From the NCBI RefSeq assembly GCF_007827045.1, contig NZ_RPFW01000002.1, forward strand, positions 434,001 through 498,000: 64,000 bases of DNA, written 5' to 3'. Below are positions 8,714-18,681 of the stretch, in pieces. The DNA comes from Trebonia kvetii (lineage in GTDB: Bacteria > Actinomycetota > Actinomycetes > Streptosporangiales > Streptosporangiaceae). The notes below the pieces were generated by a model. That model was not told where the DNA came from, searched no databases, and was given only the letters and a program-made list of their open reading frames with translations. The translations under genes and the position numbers were made by a program. How positions within the stretch are numbered: the stretch's first letter is position 1; every line of letters starts with the position of its first letter.

Positions 8714-9625
8714 CGCGACTCGCGTCTCAAGTGCCATTTCCACCCGGGATTTCTCGCGTTACACGGGACAGACGACCGGCGCGCTGGTGCAATTCCACGG
8801 TGCCCTTGAGGACGAGCGGACCCTCAGCCTGCGTGCCGCGGGCGGCGACCGGTCCGCCTTGGCTGCGCTACCGGGGCGGTGGGCCGCCACAGACAGGGCG
8901 TGGGCGCACGCGCAGCACGTCATCTACGCCTTGCAGGGCCTGAACCAGAACGTGATGACCGCCAGCGCGCAGCAGTTCCCGGAGATGGCGGCCCAGCTGC
9001 AGGCCGTCCGCAAGGGCGTGCAGGCTGGCCGGGAAACCCTGGCTCAGGTAGACGGCTTTTACACGAAATTCGGCGACCTCGGCGCGCCGTCGATGGTGCT
9101 GAACGCGACGGACGCGCCGGACGCCGCCGTCGCCGTGGACGCGCTGACAGCGGTGGACCTGCTGCCGGTCGTGGACCTGCACTCGTGCGCGGGACTAGGC
9201 GCCGCCTGGGCCGAGCGCGGGACCCTGACCACCGCGGAGCGGACCATGGTGGCGCGGCTGACCGGCGCGTCCCGCAACGACATGCAGTCGCTTGACAGCC
9301 GGCTGCCCGCCCGGGAGCAGTCGGCCTACCAGCGGCTTGCCGCAAGCAGTGCGTGGCAGGCCGCCACGGCAGGCGAGGACGAGCTGGCCGCCCGCGGACG
9401 CCTGGGCACCTCGGTGAGCGCCTGGCCTGGTCGCGAGCCAGACGCTGTCCCGGTCGGTGCTCCTGGGGCTGCTGGTACTGGCGCTGTCGGTGGGCGCGTT
9501 CGCGGCCGCATTCGCGCTGGCGAACGGGGTGGCCCGGCGGCTGCGCGCCAGCACGCTCGAGCTTGCCGACGTCCGCCTGCCGGCGATCGTGCGCCGCCTG
9601 GGCACCGGCGAGCAGATCGTCACTC
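8694..9625 (+). pseudogene. nitrate/nitrite-sensing histidine kinase remnant
   Basis: From about residue HGALEDERTLSLRAAGGDRSAL the frame matches the NIT sensor domain of large actinobacterial histidine kinases, through to SSAWQAATAGEDELAARGRL. Near 9418-9425 the match switches by one frame to ASQTLSRSVLLGLLVLAL, the second membrane helix, followed by the beginning of a HAMP region (GVARRLRASTLELADVRLP). The first membrane helix is missing, a frameshift separates sensor from membrane helix, and everything after HAMP, including the His box and ATPase, is gone. A working kinase cannot be made from it. Confidence 0.75.
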
Positions 9626-9896
9626 CCCGTCCATCAGCAACGTTTTATCATCACGGTAGCGGTCACGAGTCGAATAAGTGGCCAAAATTCGAATAAGAAA
9701 GTTAATCGATAGGATCCGGCGATTCTGCTGCCGCTACGAGGGCGTTGAAGGCATCAACCCATTCTGTTACTTTGCGACAAGTTAACTCGGACAGAGGCGC
9801 CGCATGAGTCCGCGCCAAAATGACGCACTGCAGGTCAGAGGCACGATCATGCGTCAGGTCAACGCGGACGGGACACCGGCACTGCTGGCCTGGCAC
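9626..9896. other. AT-richer segment between two truncated genes
   Basis: This stretch lies between the cut 3' end of the kinase remnant and the cut 3' end of the sigma-factor remnant. It is clearly less GC-rich than its surroundings near 9640-9790. It contains two copies of TCGAATAAG (9670-9678 and 9689-9697). An open frame on the minus strand runs through it as the tail of the SigJ frame but matches nothing I know. It may be a scrap of foreign DNA. Confidence 0.4.
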
Positions 9897-10043
9897 CCGG
9901 CTCACCCGCAGCCAGGTCTCCTGCACGGCGTCGTCGGCTTCGGTGAGCGACCCCAGCATGCGGTAGGCGATCGCACGCAGGTGCGGGCGCTGCCGTTCGA
10001 ACTCCTCGACGAACTGGGCGTCCCAGGTTGGGTTGTCCGTCAT
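9702..10043 (-). pseudogene. SigJ-like ECF sigma factor remnant, 5' part only
   Basis: From ATG 10043 the first 49 residues (TDNPTWDAQFVEEFERQRPH, RAIAYRMLGS, EADDAVQETWLRVSR) match sigma region 2 of SigJ-type ECF factors. At about 9897 the similarity stops abruptly and the frame runs on into unrelated sequence until 9702. Region 4 and the NTF2-like C-terminal domain typical of SigJ are lost. Its start lies directly after the stop of the NAD(P)H-binding gene, so the two once formed an operon. Confidence 0.75.
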
Positions 10044-10045
10044 TG

Positions 10046-10481
10046 TCAGCTCTTCTTGAACGCCTCGCGGCGGATCATCTGCCACAGTGTGGGTGCCCCT
10101 TCGGAGGTCGTCACCTCGATCGTCTTCCTGACGAACCTCGAGTCCCTGGCCTGCTCGAGCAGGCAGGCGGCGAGATCTTCCCTGCTGGTGAATACGCCGT
10201 CCAGGGGGCCGTCACTGACCTGGTAGGACGAGACCTGGCCGGCCTCGAAAAGCCCGGCGGACCGGATCACTGTCCAGTCGAGGTCGCTTGCGCGCAGGAT
10301 GTCATTTGGTCACTGCCTGAACTTCAGCCACATCGGCCCGGACGACGATCAGGTGCGGGTGGGTAAAGGGGAACTCGGCCGGGCGGCGGGTCACGGCGGT
10401 GACCTCGTCGCCCGCGTCGAGGGCCTGCCTGACGAGCAGGCGGCCGGTGCCACCGTTGGCACCGAAAACGGAAAGTCGCAT
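10046..10481 (-). pseudogene. NAD(P)H-binding (NmrA/SDR-like) protein with internal deletion
   Basis: From ATG 10481 the frame reads MRLSVFGANGGTGRLLVRQA, a classic Rossmann GxxGxxG start, up to about 10320. The C-terminal part (DILRASDLDWTVIRSAGLF onward to TIEVTTSEGAPTLWQM) continues in another frame from about 10305 to 10046. About 60-80 residues of the middle are missing compared with usual members, and the frame is broken at that point. The partner SigJ-like gene just downstream is also truncated. Confidence 0.75.
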
Positions 10482-10665
10482 CGCGGAACTCCTACGTCAG
10501 TTGGCTGAACGCGGCGCCGGTCACGTCACGCCCCTACCGGGTTGTCGTAGCGCGGCACCCGCTTGTGACAGCACCTGCCGGACGGGCGTGACTGTCACCT
10601 TTTGACCACTAGGTCCGACTTCCTTGTTGGGCACGAAGAGCCTGCCCAGTCAAAGGAGCAGAACC

Positions 10666-11331
10666 TTGAGCACGTACGCAGAGACCCGGACCGAGGCATG
10701 GAACCGTAGAGCCGACCTGGGCGGCCAGGTTGACTTCACGATGATGTACATCGCCCACGACGCCTTCAGCCGCGACATCGCCCGCCTCATCACCGCCGCC
10801 GAAGGCGGCCAGGGGCTATCTTCGGCTGCTGTGGCGACATGGCGCCGGTTCAGCAAGCAGCTGCACGTCCACCACACAGCGGAAGACAAGGCCCTCTGGC
10901 CGCGCCTCGCCGCTGCGGTCGCCGAGCTGTCCGAGCGCCGGATCCTGGATGAGATGGAGGCTGAGCATGCCACCATCGATCCCCTGGTCGGGCAGATTGA
11001 CGCCGCCATCGCCAGCGGCGACCGCGCGGCGCTGGCCAGCGGGCTCGTGACGCTGGGCAGTGGTCTGACCGCGCATATGATCCACGAGGAGACCGACGCG
11101 CTTCCGCTGCTGGACAGGCGTCTTGGGCAGGCGGGCTGGGACGCCTTCACCAGGGAGGTCCGCAGCCAACAGGGCGGGATCAAGGGTGCCGCCGAATACC
11201 TTCCGTGGGTGCTCGACGGGGCGACCGCACAGCTGGAGGTCACGGTGCTGCGGATGCTCCCGCCACCCGCTCGCTTGCTGTACCGCCGGATGTGGGCGCC
11301 CAGGTATCGCACGGCGGAACGCCTCGGGTGA
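10666..11331 (+). CDS. hemerythrin-domain protein
   Basis: The protein (221 residues) carries a hemerythrin-like four-helix domain: His and Glu ligand candidates occur in YIAHDAFSRD, LHVHHTAEDKALWP, EAEHATIDPLV and MIHEETDALPLL. Such domains bind a di-iron centre and react with oxygen or nitric oxide. TTG at 10666 is chosen because AAAGGAG lies seven bases upstream; a longer in-frame TTG at 10624 has no such site. It is followed by a methyltransferase on the same strand after about 70 bases. Confidence 0.85.
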   Translation: MSTYAETRTEAWNRRADLGGQVDFTMMYIAHDAFSRDIARLITAAEGGQGLSSAAVATWRRFSKQLHVHHTAEDKALWPRLAAAVAELSERRILDEMEAEHATIDPLVGQIDAAIASGDRAALASGLVTLGSGLTAHMIHEETDALPLLDRRLGQAGWDAFTREVRSQQGGIKGAAEYLPWVLDGATAQLEVTVLRMLPPPARLLYRRMWAPRYRTAERLG

Positions 11332-11400
11332 GGCGCGGATCACGAGTGATTCATCGCACGTCGCATCACCTACGGCACGGTAGGAGGTGAAGATGTAACC

Positions 11401-12213
11401 GTGAACTCCTCGCCGCGGGCTGCGTCTGCCCCTGATCACCGTTACCTCCTCGACAACGCGCAGGCCGAGGCGGGCGAGCGGTTCGTCGCGCTGGCGGAGC
11501 TGTTCGACGGCGTGACGCGCGGGCATTTCGACCGCCTTGGGGTGGGGCCGGGATGGCGCTGCTGGGAGGTAGGGGCTGGAGGCCGCAGCATCCCCGAGGC
11601 GCTCGTCGCGGCCGTCGGACCGACCGGGTACGTACTGGCGACGGACATCAATCCAGCGTGGCTGGACCCGCATGGGACCTACGAGGTACGCCGGCACGAC
11701 ATCGTCGCGGATCCGCCGCCGGGGACGTTTGACCTGGTGCACGCCCGGCTTGTCCTCGTCCATGTGCCCAACCGCGCTCGAGCGCTGGCAACGATGGTGG
11801 CGGCGCTGCGGCCCGGCGGCTGGCTTCTGGTGGAGGATGCGGACACCGAGCTGCAGCCGCTGGTGTGCCTCGACGAAAGCGGCCCGGCGGAGCGGCGAGC
11901 CAACCGGCTGCGGCATGCCTTCCGGGAGTTGATGACACGCCGCGGCGCCGATCTGCGCTACGGCCGTACGCTGCCGAGGACGTTGCGCGAGGCCGGCCTG
12001 GTCGACGTCGCGGCGGCGGGCAGTTTCCCGGTCGGCGGGGCGGTCCTCGACCGCCTGGAGATGGCGACGATGCGCCAGGTCCGCGCCGAGCTGGTCGCCG
12101 CCCGGCTGGCCGATGAAGCCGAGATCGACGCGCACGTCGCGGCCGTCGGCGCCGGCGCGCTCGATCTCACCCTCGCACCGCTGATCTCGGCGTGGGGACG
12201 TCGCCCCGACTGA
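11401..12213 (+). CDS. SAM-dependent class I methyltransferase
   Basis: The 270-residue protein has motif I (CWEVGAGGRSIPEAL), an acidic ribose-binding strand (VLATDIN) and post-I motifs (HARLVLVHVPN), as in UbiE/TcmP-like small-molecule methyltransferases. The GTG start is preceded by AGGAGGTGA. Substrate is unknown. It lies between the hemerythrin gene and DUF5996, all on the plus strand, and they could share a transcript. Confidence 0.85.
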   Translation: MNSSPRAASAPDHRYLLDNAQAEAGERFVALAELFDGVTRGHFDRLGVGPGWRCWEVGAGGRSIPEALVAAVGPTGYVLATDINPAWLDPHGTYEVRRHDIVADPPPGTFDLVHARLVLVHVPNRARALATMVAALRPGGWLLVEDADTELQPLVCLDESGPAERRANRLRHAFRELMTRRGADLRYGRTLPRTLREAGLVDVAAAGSFPVGGAVLDRLEMATMRQVRAELVAARLADEAEIDAHVAAVGAGALDLTLAPLISAWGRRPD

Positions 12214-12355
12214 GGTGATCCTGGTCGCCGGTGCGCCGAGCTCGGCCGCGAGCGTAACTGCTCAGCCGACGACTGGTCGCCTGTGCGTCAATCGGGGTAT
12301 CGACCTGTTCGCGAGGATCCACGCAGGTCCGCAGCGACAACCTGGAGGTGACCTG

Positions 12356-13252
12356 ATGACCGCACCCATGAGCTGGCCGTCCCTGCCGCTTGAGCAATGG
12401 CAGCCGACGCGCGACACCGTTCACTTGTGGACTCAGATGGTCGGAAAAACCCGCCTCGCGCTCGCGCCTCAGGCCAACCACTGGTGGAGTTCGGCTCTGT
12501 ACGTCACCGCCCGCGGCCTGACGACATCCCTGATGCCCTACCGTGGCGGCGGTGCGGAGATCGAATTCGACTTCACTCGTCACGAGCTGATCATCACTAC
12601 CACTAACGGCGCCACGCGCCGGGTGCCACTGGGACCGCGGACGGTCGCTGACTTCTACGCCGAGTACCGCTCGCACCTCGATGCCCTCGGCATTGACGTG
12701 GTCATCCACCCGATGCCGAACGAGATCCCCGACGCTATCGCCTTTGACGCCGATACGGTCCATGACCAGTACGATCCCGAGGCCATGCACAAATTCTGGC
12801 TGTCCCTTGTCAGTGCGCACCGGGTCATGAGCCAGTTCCGTGCCGGGTGGCGGGGAAAGGACAGCCCGGTGCACTTCTTCTGGGGCGCCTTCGACCTGGC
12901 GGTCACCCGGTTCTCCGGCCGGCCCGCGCCCAAGCACCCGGGCGGCATCCCTAACTGCCCGGACCCTGTCATGGCCGAGGCCTACTGTGCTGAGCTTTCC
13001 AGTTGCGGCTACTGGCCCGGCGCCGCCGCGGAGGGCATCTTCTACTCTTACGCTTATCCCCTGCTCGAGGGGTTCAGCGAGCAGGGGGTCTCCCCCGACA
13101 TGGCCTATTTCGACGAGCAGCTCGGCGAGTTCGTCCTGCCGTATGCCGCCGTCAGGACGGCCAGCGACCCTGAGGCCTGCCTGCTCAGCTTCCTGGAAAC
13201 GACCTTCCAGGCCGCGTACCAGCTGGCTCGATGGCCTTCTGCTGACGGGTAG
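12356..13252 (+). CDS. DUF5996 family protein
   Basis: The 298-residue product matches the DUF5996 family: WPSLPLEQWQPTRDTVHLWT at the start, then NHWWSSALYVTARGL, FDFTRHELII, and SPVHFFWGAFDLAVTRFSGR. No function is known for the family. ATG 12356 follows GGAGGTG by five bases and is preferred over the frame's extension back to 12215. A second Met at 12368 is an alternative. Confidence 0.85.
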   Translation: MTAPMSWPSLPLEQWQPTRDTVHLWTQMVGKTRLALAPQANHWWSSALYVTARGLTTSLMPYRGGGAEIEFDFTRHELIITTTNGATRRVPLGPRTVADFYAEYRSHLDALGIDVVIHPMPNEIPDAIAFDADTVHDQYDPEAMHKFWLSLVSAHRVMSQFRAGWRGKDSPVHFFWGAFDLAVTRFSGRPAPKHPGGIPNCPDPVMAEAYCAELSSCGYWPGAAAEGIFYSYAYPLLEGFSEQGVSPDMAYFDEQLGEFVLPYAAVRTASDPEACLLSFLETTFQAAYQLARWPSADG

Positions 13253-13300
13253 CCGAGCCCCGGGTTGGCGATCGCGCGACACCTCGCGTCTTCCAGTCAC

Positions 13301-13365
13301 TACGGGCCAGATTCAGTGAGTGGGAGAACTTTTGGTTCAGCCTGTTTCACTGAATCTGGCCCGTA
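13301..13365. terminator. 19-bp inverted repeat between convergent genes
   Basis: TACGGGCCAGATTCAGTGA (13301-13319) is perfectly repeated in inverse at 13347-13365, around a 27-base loop. It lies exactly between the DUF5996 stop and the MFS stop, a position suited to a bidirectional terminator. There is no T-run, and 19 perfect pairs is long for a terminator, so the end of a miniature transposable element is also possible. Confidence 0.55.
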
Positions 13366-13384
13366 AACAACGGTCAGGACCTTC

Positions 13385-14818
13385 TCAGCGGTCGCTTGGG
13401 GCGAGCGCCGCCCCGCTGACCGGGCGCTGCGGGGCAGACGTGCCGGCGACCGCGGGGTCGTCGCGGCGGGTCCGGATGGCGAGCGCAGTTATGGCGAGCA
13501 TGACCAGCGTGAACCCGGCAGCGACGAGGAACCCACGGCTAATGCCAGCCGCAAGGGCGTCGTGATACAGGAGACACGCAACTGGCCAGGCCTCGGGGCG
13601 TGACCCAGGCGGGCCGCTGCGGCCGCGGCTCGAGCCAACTTGGCCGCGTAGGGTGTTCGCCGCCACGGTCCAGGTCACGGTGCCGAGCACGGCCAGTCCG
13701 ATCGCGCCGCCGATCTGCTGGCCGGCATTGAGCAAACTGGAGGCGAGGCCGGAGTCCTCATCGCGCACCCGGTTGAGCGCGACCAGGGAAAGCGGGACGA
13801 ACACCGTGCCTATGCCGGCCGCGGTTAGCACAATTGGACCAAGCAAACCGCCAACATAGGTCACATGCGCGCTGATACGGGAGAACCAAAACAGCCCGAT
13901 GGTGGTGCACGCGGCGCCCGCCAGGAGCAGCGGCCTGGCCCCAGTACGGGCGATCAGGTTGCTGACGATCCCGGAGGCCACCGCCACGGTCCCGGCAAAC
14001 GGGAGGAAGGCCAGGCCTGACCTCAGCGCGCTAAAGCCGAGCACCACCTGCATGAAGATGGTCAGGAAGAAGAGTACGCCGAACAACACGGTCGCGACGA
14101 TGAGCATGATCACGAATGCGGCCGAGCGGCTGCGGTCGGAGAAGATGCGCAGCGGCATCAGCGGGTTGCGGCTCCGTCGCTCGATGACCACGAAGCTGAC
14201 GAGCAGTACCGCCGACGCCGCCAGCGAGGCCAGTACTTTCGTGTCGGCCCAGTGCGAAATCCCGCGCTGGTCGGTGCCCGCGCTGGACAGGCCGTATACG
14301 AGCAGCGCCACGCCGGCGGTACCGGCGATAGCCTCGCTGAGGTCGAAGCGGCCTAGGCGACGGGCTGACTCCGGCAGGACGGATGTCGCGGCGGCTATGC
14401 CGATGCCGATCGGCACGTTCACGAACAGCACCCACCGCCAGGACACGTAGGTGGTCAGCAGCCCGCCGAGAACTAGGCCGATCGCCGCACCGCCCCCGCT
14501 CATCGCGGCATAGACGCCCATCGCCCGGTTTCGGGCCGGCCCCTCGGCGAAGGTCGTGGTGATCAGTGCGAGTGCGGTGGGCGCGATCATCGCGCCGCCG
14601 GCGCCCTGAACCGCCCGCGTGCTCAGCAGCCAGGCCTGCGAGGTGGCAAAGCCACCTGCCAGCGAGGCAGCCGAGAACAGCAGCAGCCCTGCGACGAGCA
14701 CCCGGCGGCGGCCGAGCAGATCCCCGGCCCGGCCGCCAAGCAGCATCAGCCCGCCGAAGCTGAGCGCGTACGCGTTGACCACCCACTCCAGGCCCGTTCC
14801 GGAGAACCCGAGCGCAAG
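13385..14818 (-). pseudogene. MFS drug transporter (DHA2/EmrB-QacA type), 5' end deleted
   Basis: From ALGFSGTGLEWVVNAYALSF onward the frame is a normal 14-helix MFS exporter, with motif A (GGRAGDLLGRRRVL) and motif C (APTALALI region). The usual first 25-35 residues, including most of helix 1, are replaced by out-of-frame sequence from a LuxR-type gene. Similarity of both genes ends at the same place, about 14818, so this is a deletion scar. The open frame runs on to 14965 and could still be translated, but the product would lack helix 1. Confidence 0.8.
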
Positions 14819-16320
14819 CGTCCCTGCCAGCGCCAGGCGCCCGCGACAGCCTGCAGCCCGTAGGCCATCGCGTAGGGATCGCCGCTGGCCAGGCTCGCAT
14901 CCCGCGCCGCCTCGGACTCCTTCATGGCAGGCTCGGGTCCGGACGTGGACAACAAGTGCAGGCACTGCGCTGCCAGGCCGTGGAACCGGGCCCGTTCGGC
15001 CTGGCTGAGATCGCAGTCGTCCAGCTCCCGGCGCGCCTCCTCCAGTGCCGCCTGAACGCGACCCTGGTTGAGGATGGACTGAGCCAGGACCCAGCCCAGC
15101 TTCCCCCGTGACCCGCGGTCAGGGCCGACGGCAAGCGCCTTCGCGGCGGTCGCCTCGGCCGCGGTGTACCGGCCCGCGCGCAGCAGCGCGTTCGCCAGCG
15201 CGAGCCGCAACGGGGCGGCCAGGTCGCCTGCCGCCCCGGCCGTGTCGCATACCCGGGCGAGCAGGTCGGCTGCCAAATCCGGAGCGCGGGCAGTGAGCTG
15301 ACCGGCCGACCTGACCAGCCACTCCACGGTCCTTGGGTCGAGAGTCGTGCCAGCCAGGAGGTGCTGGGCGGCTCGCTCCACCGGGACCCCGGCGGCCGCC
15401 AGGGCCTGTCCGGCTTGCAGGTGCAGCGCGCTGCGGGCGGACGCGGGCAGGCTCTCATAGAGCGCCTGGCGGATTACCTCGTGCCGGAACGCCAGCCGAT
15501 CGGACTCGGCGGCCAGCACGCCGGCCGCGGCAGCCTCCTGGATCACGCCAAGGAATTCCAGTGGCGGTGTAGCCAGCACGGCCGAAAGCTCAGCAACGGT
15601 AAAGCTTGGCCCGAGAACTGCCGCGAGCTGAAGGATCTGGCGCGCCTGACTGGACAGTCCTGCCAGCCGCCGGGTGACCACCGCGATCAGCGACTCGGGC
15701 ATGGTGGCGCTTGCTCGGGCATCTGGGCCGGTGCCCTGCGCTTCATCCGGCGCCTGCCCGGAGTTACCCGTGAGTGTTCGCGCTAGCTCGATCACGTACA
15801 GCGGGTTGCCCCCCGCAGCGGTGACCGCGTCGCGCAGGCCTGCTCCTGCCTTGGCGCCGACCACCTGCCCCGCCAGCGTGGCGATCGACGTCTCGTCAAG
15901 CGGGCCAAGCGTCAGCGCATCCGCGCCGCGGGCCTCCCAGCTGCGCACTAGGGGTGCCAGATCAGCTCCACGCCCACCGGAGCGTCGGGCGGCGGCCAGC
16001 AGCAGCGGCAGCTGACCAGCTACCCGGCCGAGCCGGTGCAGCACCAGCACACTCGCCGAATCGGCCCACTGCAGGTCATCGACCGCCAGCACGACAGGAG
16101 CCGCCGCGCACCACCCGTCGACCAGCCCCAGGATCGCTTCGGTGACGAGGAACTCGGCATCTGCCGCTGGAAAGGTGCCGCCCGCCGGGCGGCCAGCGCC
16201 TCGGATCAGGCCGGCGATCTCGGTCACCTGCGGGTCGGCAGAAGTGCTGGAAAGACCGAGGCAGTTCGAGACGGCCGCGAACGGTACCCGCATTTCCAAT
16301 TCCTCGGCCGCGCCGGAAGC
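14818..16320 (-). pseudogene. LuxR-family large ATPase regulator, both ends missing
   Basis: About 500 residues match the middle of LAL-type LuxR regulators: EELEMRVPFAAVSNCLGL, Walker B (VLAVDDLQWAD), the sensor region (AGGNPLYVIELAR), and helical TPR-like repeats. The N-terminal Walker A is missing (similarity begins near 16320) and the frame is cut at 14818, losing the rest of the repeats and the C-terminal LuxR HTH. Downstream it is joined out of frame to the MFS gene; upstream it abuts an unidentified fragment. Confidence 0.8.
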
Positions 16321-16448
16321 GAGCCGAAGTTCCACAGGTCGTGGCCGCGGTGCATGTGGCCTGGGTTGGCCTCGGCGAGCTTGCGCGGGTTGGGGCCGTC
16401 GCCGGTCTCGTCCATGACGACGTAGGTGCTGCCGTCCGGGCGGGGCAT
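16321..16448 (-). pseudogene. unidentified gene fragment between two truncated regulators
   Basis: The frame MPRPDGSTYVVMDETGDGPN, then KLAEANPGHMHRGHDLWNF, has normal amino-acid composition and looks like real protein, but I do not recognise the family. It is only about 40 residues long and is bounded on both sides by unrelated gene pieces, so at least two joins occurred within 150 bases. Confidence 0.35.
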
Positions 16449-16471
16449 GAGCAGCCGCCGGCTCCGCCGGC

Positions 16472-16984
16472 ATGCTCAGCGCCCTGTCCGGGCACGACGT
16501 CGACGTGGCGTTCGCCGGTTCCGCCCGCCCCCTGCCCCGCGAGTACGCCAGCCGCACGCTGCTGCACGTCCCCCAGCTGCTCGCGGTCCCCGCCGGGCAC
16601 GCGCTCGCCGGAAAGCGCGCGGTCGGGATCCGCCAGCTGGAGCACGAGACCTTCATCGACCTGCCGCCCGGATTCGCCATGCGCACCGTCGCCGACGAGG
16701 TCTTCACCGCCTACGGGATGCGCCGCGCTATCGCCGCGGAAGTCGGCGGCATCGATGCCATCGCCGCGTTCGTCCGCGCCGGCGTCGGCATCGCCATCCT
16801 GCCCGTCTACGCCATCACACCGCACGGGGACCTACGCGCGGTCAAGGTCCGCGAGCACGACTTCCGCTGGTCGCTCAACGCCGTCGTGCTGCGCCGCCGC
16901 CGCCTCACCGCAGCGGCAGCGGCGCTGCTCGAGCTTGCCGGCGCGCATTTGATCGAGCAGCCTGGCGTGGAACGCCCGTCCTGA
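16472..16984 (+). pseudogene. LysR regulator, substrate-binding half only
   Basis: The 170-residue frame matches the C-terminal half of LysR effector-binding domains: LAVPAGHALAGKRAVGIRQL, FIDLPPGFAMR, and AAFVRAGVGIAILP. The HTH and first part of the effector domain, about 120-130 residues, are absent. It starts at a scar where plus- and minus-strand gene pieces lie back to back. Confidence 0.7.
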
Positions 16985-17314
16985 GCGCCAGGCCCCGCAG
17001 GCTTGCGGCGGTTACCGAACTGCCGCGCTCCGGAGCTGCCCAGACTGTGACGGATCCATCACGGCCAGGTTGAAAATGGCTCAATGAACACCGGGGACCA
17101 GTGGCAGCAGGAGGGCCTTCGCCACTGAATCCGACCGATCCGGATCCGGTTTCCGCTGGGGCAACTGTGCTTGATGCGCTATCCGCCGCATTCATCCGGT
17201 TTGCTGTAATCAGCCTGGTAAGGGCGTGTTTTTCATGGCAGGATAACGACATCCTCAGCATAGGCAGGACATTACCCGCCTGCTTGCCAGGCCGGCTGAT
17301 TCAGGGGGGAATCG
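16985..17314. other. intergenic, nothing recognised
   Basis: No gene or clear regulatory structure is visible. The region ends with a GGGGGGA ribosome site ahead of the ATG at 17315. Confidence 0.5.
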
Positions 17315-18160
17315 ATGACCGCGACCGACCCAGTACACAGCGAGACCGAGACGCATACGTGGTCGGTCAATGTTCCCAATCATCCCCAGCGGGCGGACTC
17401 CCCCGAGTACGTCGCGGCGAAGAAAAAAATGAACGAGATCGCGGCGCAGGCTCCGGGTCTGCTTTACGGTTCCGGCCCGTTCCAGGACCACCACGGCAGC
17501 GCCCTGTGGCTGAAAGACAGCCAGGGCTGGTTCATGGTCCGCAACCTCGCCGGCATCGAATGGTCCGCGCAATTTTGTGCCAACCCGGTCAAAGTAGACC
17601 TGCTTCGCCAGAACGCCAAACGGCTGTATGACCTTCTCGCGCCGGAGCTCAAGCAAGAACTCGACCCCAACGGCCTGCTCGACACGCCGATCACAGACGC
17701 CGATGGGGTCGCGAAGTGGACCGATTCGATATTCAACGCCGGGGTTCCGCTGCACCCAAGCTTCCACATCGGCGTCATGCCGATGGGTAAGGCGCACGCG
17801 CAGAATCCGCCCGCGACAGCGGACGCGCAGAATTCTCCCGACATCAGCGACCAGGCGCAGGCTGCTGCCGCGCCCGGCGACCCGGAGCCGGCAGGCGTCC
17901 ACCATTACCCCACGCCCATCGTCGACATCCAATTGTTCAAGTACGACGATTTCCAGCTCTGGGTGACCGACAGCGAGGGCAACCCGGCCGCCGTCACCCC
18001 GGTCGGCGCGCGCGGCAGCGGCGTCGCGAGCGTCCATGTCCAGTACGCGACACCGGGATCGCAACTGGCGCAGCAGAAGCACGAACAGGAAAGCGCGGGC
18101 GGCGCGCTGATCCTGCCCGCCGATCACCCGCTGGCGCAGCAGGCCTTCCAGAACCAGTAA
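17315..18160 (+). CDS. hypothetical protein, probably DUF6424 family
   Basis: The 281-residue soluble protein begins with a His/Trp-containing segment (ETHTWSVNVPNHPQRADSPE) and has FQDHHGSALWLKDSQGWF followed by VRNLAGIEWSAQFCA. I associate this pattern with DUF6424 proteins of Streptomyces; function is unknown. A low-complexity Ala/Pro/Gln linker lies near residues 150-190, and the C-terminal third differs in composition. GGGGGGA precedes the ATG. It stands alone, with a decayed lipoprotein gene facing it downstream. Confidence 0.55.
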   Translation: MTATDPVHSETETHTWSVNVPNHPQRADSPEYVAAKKKMNEIAAQAPGLLYGSGPFQDHHGSALWLKDSQGWFMVRNLAGIEWSAQFCANPVKVDLLRQNAKRLYDLLAPELKQELDPNGLLDTPITDADGVAKWTDSIFNAGVPLHPSFHIGVMPMGKAHAQNPPATADAQNSPDISDQAQAAAAPGDPEPAGVHHYPTPIVDIQLFKYDDFQLWVTDSEGNPAAVTPVGARGSGVASVHVQYATPGSQLAQQKHEQESAGGALILPADHPLAQQAFQNQ

Positions 18161-18681
18161 CGGCTCCCCCGGGCCACGGCCGGTGAACAACGACTGGCGG
18201 CGGACCAGCAGGACTGCCGGGTCCGCCGCCAATCGCACTCAGGACGACAGCTATGGGTTCGGCGTTACCTGTCCGCGCCAGCTGTTGCCGGTCCAGGCCT
18301 CGCTGATCGCCACATCGCTGTTCGCTGCGGTGGGGTAATAGTCATAGCCGACCTCTTCGCACAAGGTGGCGCTGACACACGACACGTGCTGGAGGACGCC
18401 GCCGAGCCTGGCGGTCTGGGCTGCCTGCTGGGTAGTCCAGGCGCTCCCATGCCAGGCCTTGATCAGCTGATACGAGTGACCCGTGACGGAGGGGTTGCCA
18501 ACTGCTGTCGCACCGGTGATCGGTGGCGCTCTTCGGTACTCACCAACGACGGGATGCGCGGCAGAAATGGCGGCATCTAAGAGTTCGATGGCGAGCCGGA
18601 ATGTCACTGAGGCTCGATATCATGTTCTCACTGACGTCGGCGCTCGGGAAGGAAGCCGGGGCTGGGAAGGAGAAGGTAGCG

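Noticed and set aside
10816..12135. 439-residue open frame on the minus strand
   Set aside because: Antisense to hemerythrin and methyltransferase genes, both with recognisable motifs and ribosome sites.
13385..14965. Full-length MFS gene starting at 14965
   Set aside because: The first 50 residues of that frame are out-of-frame LuxR sequence, so the MFS gene is truncated, not complete.
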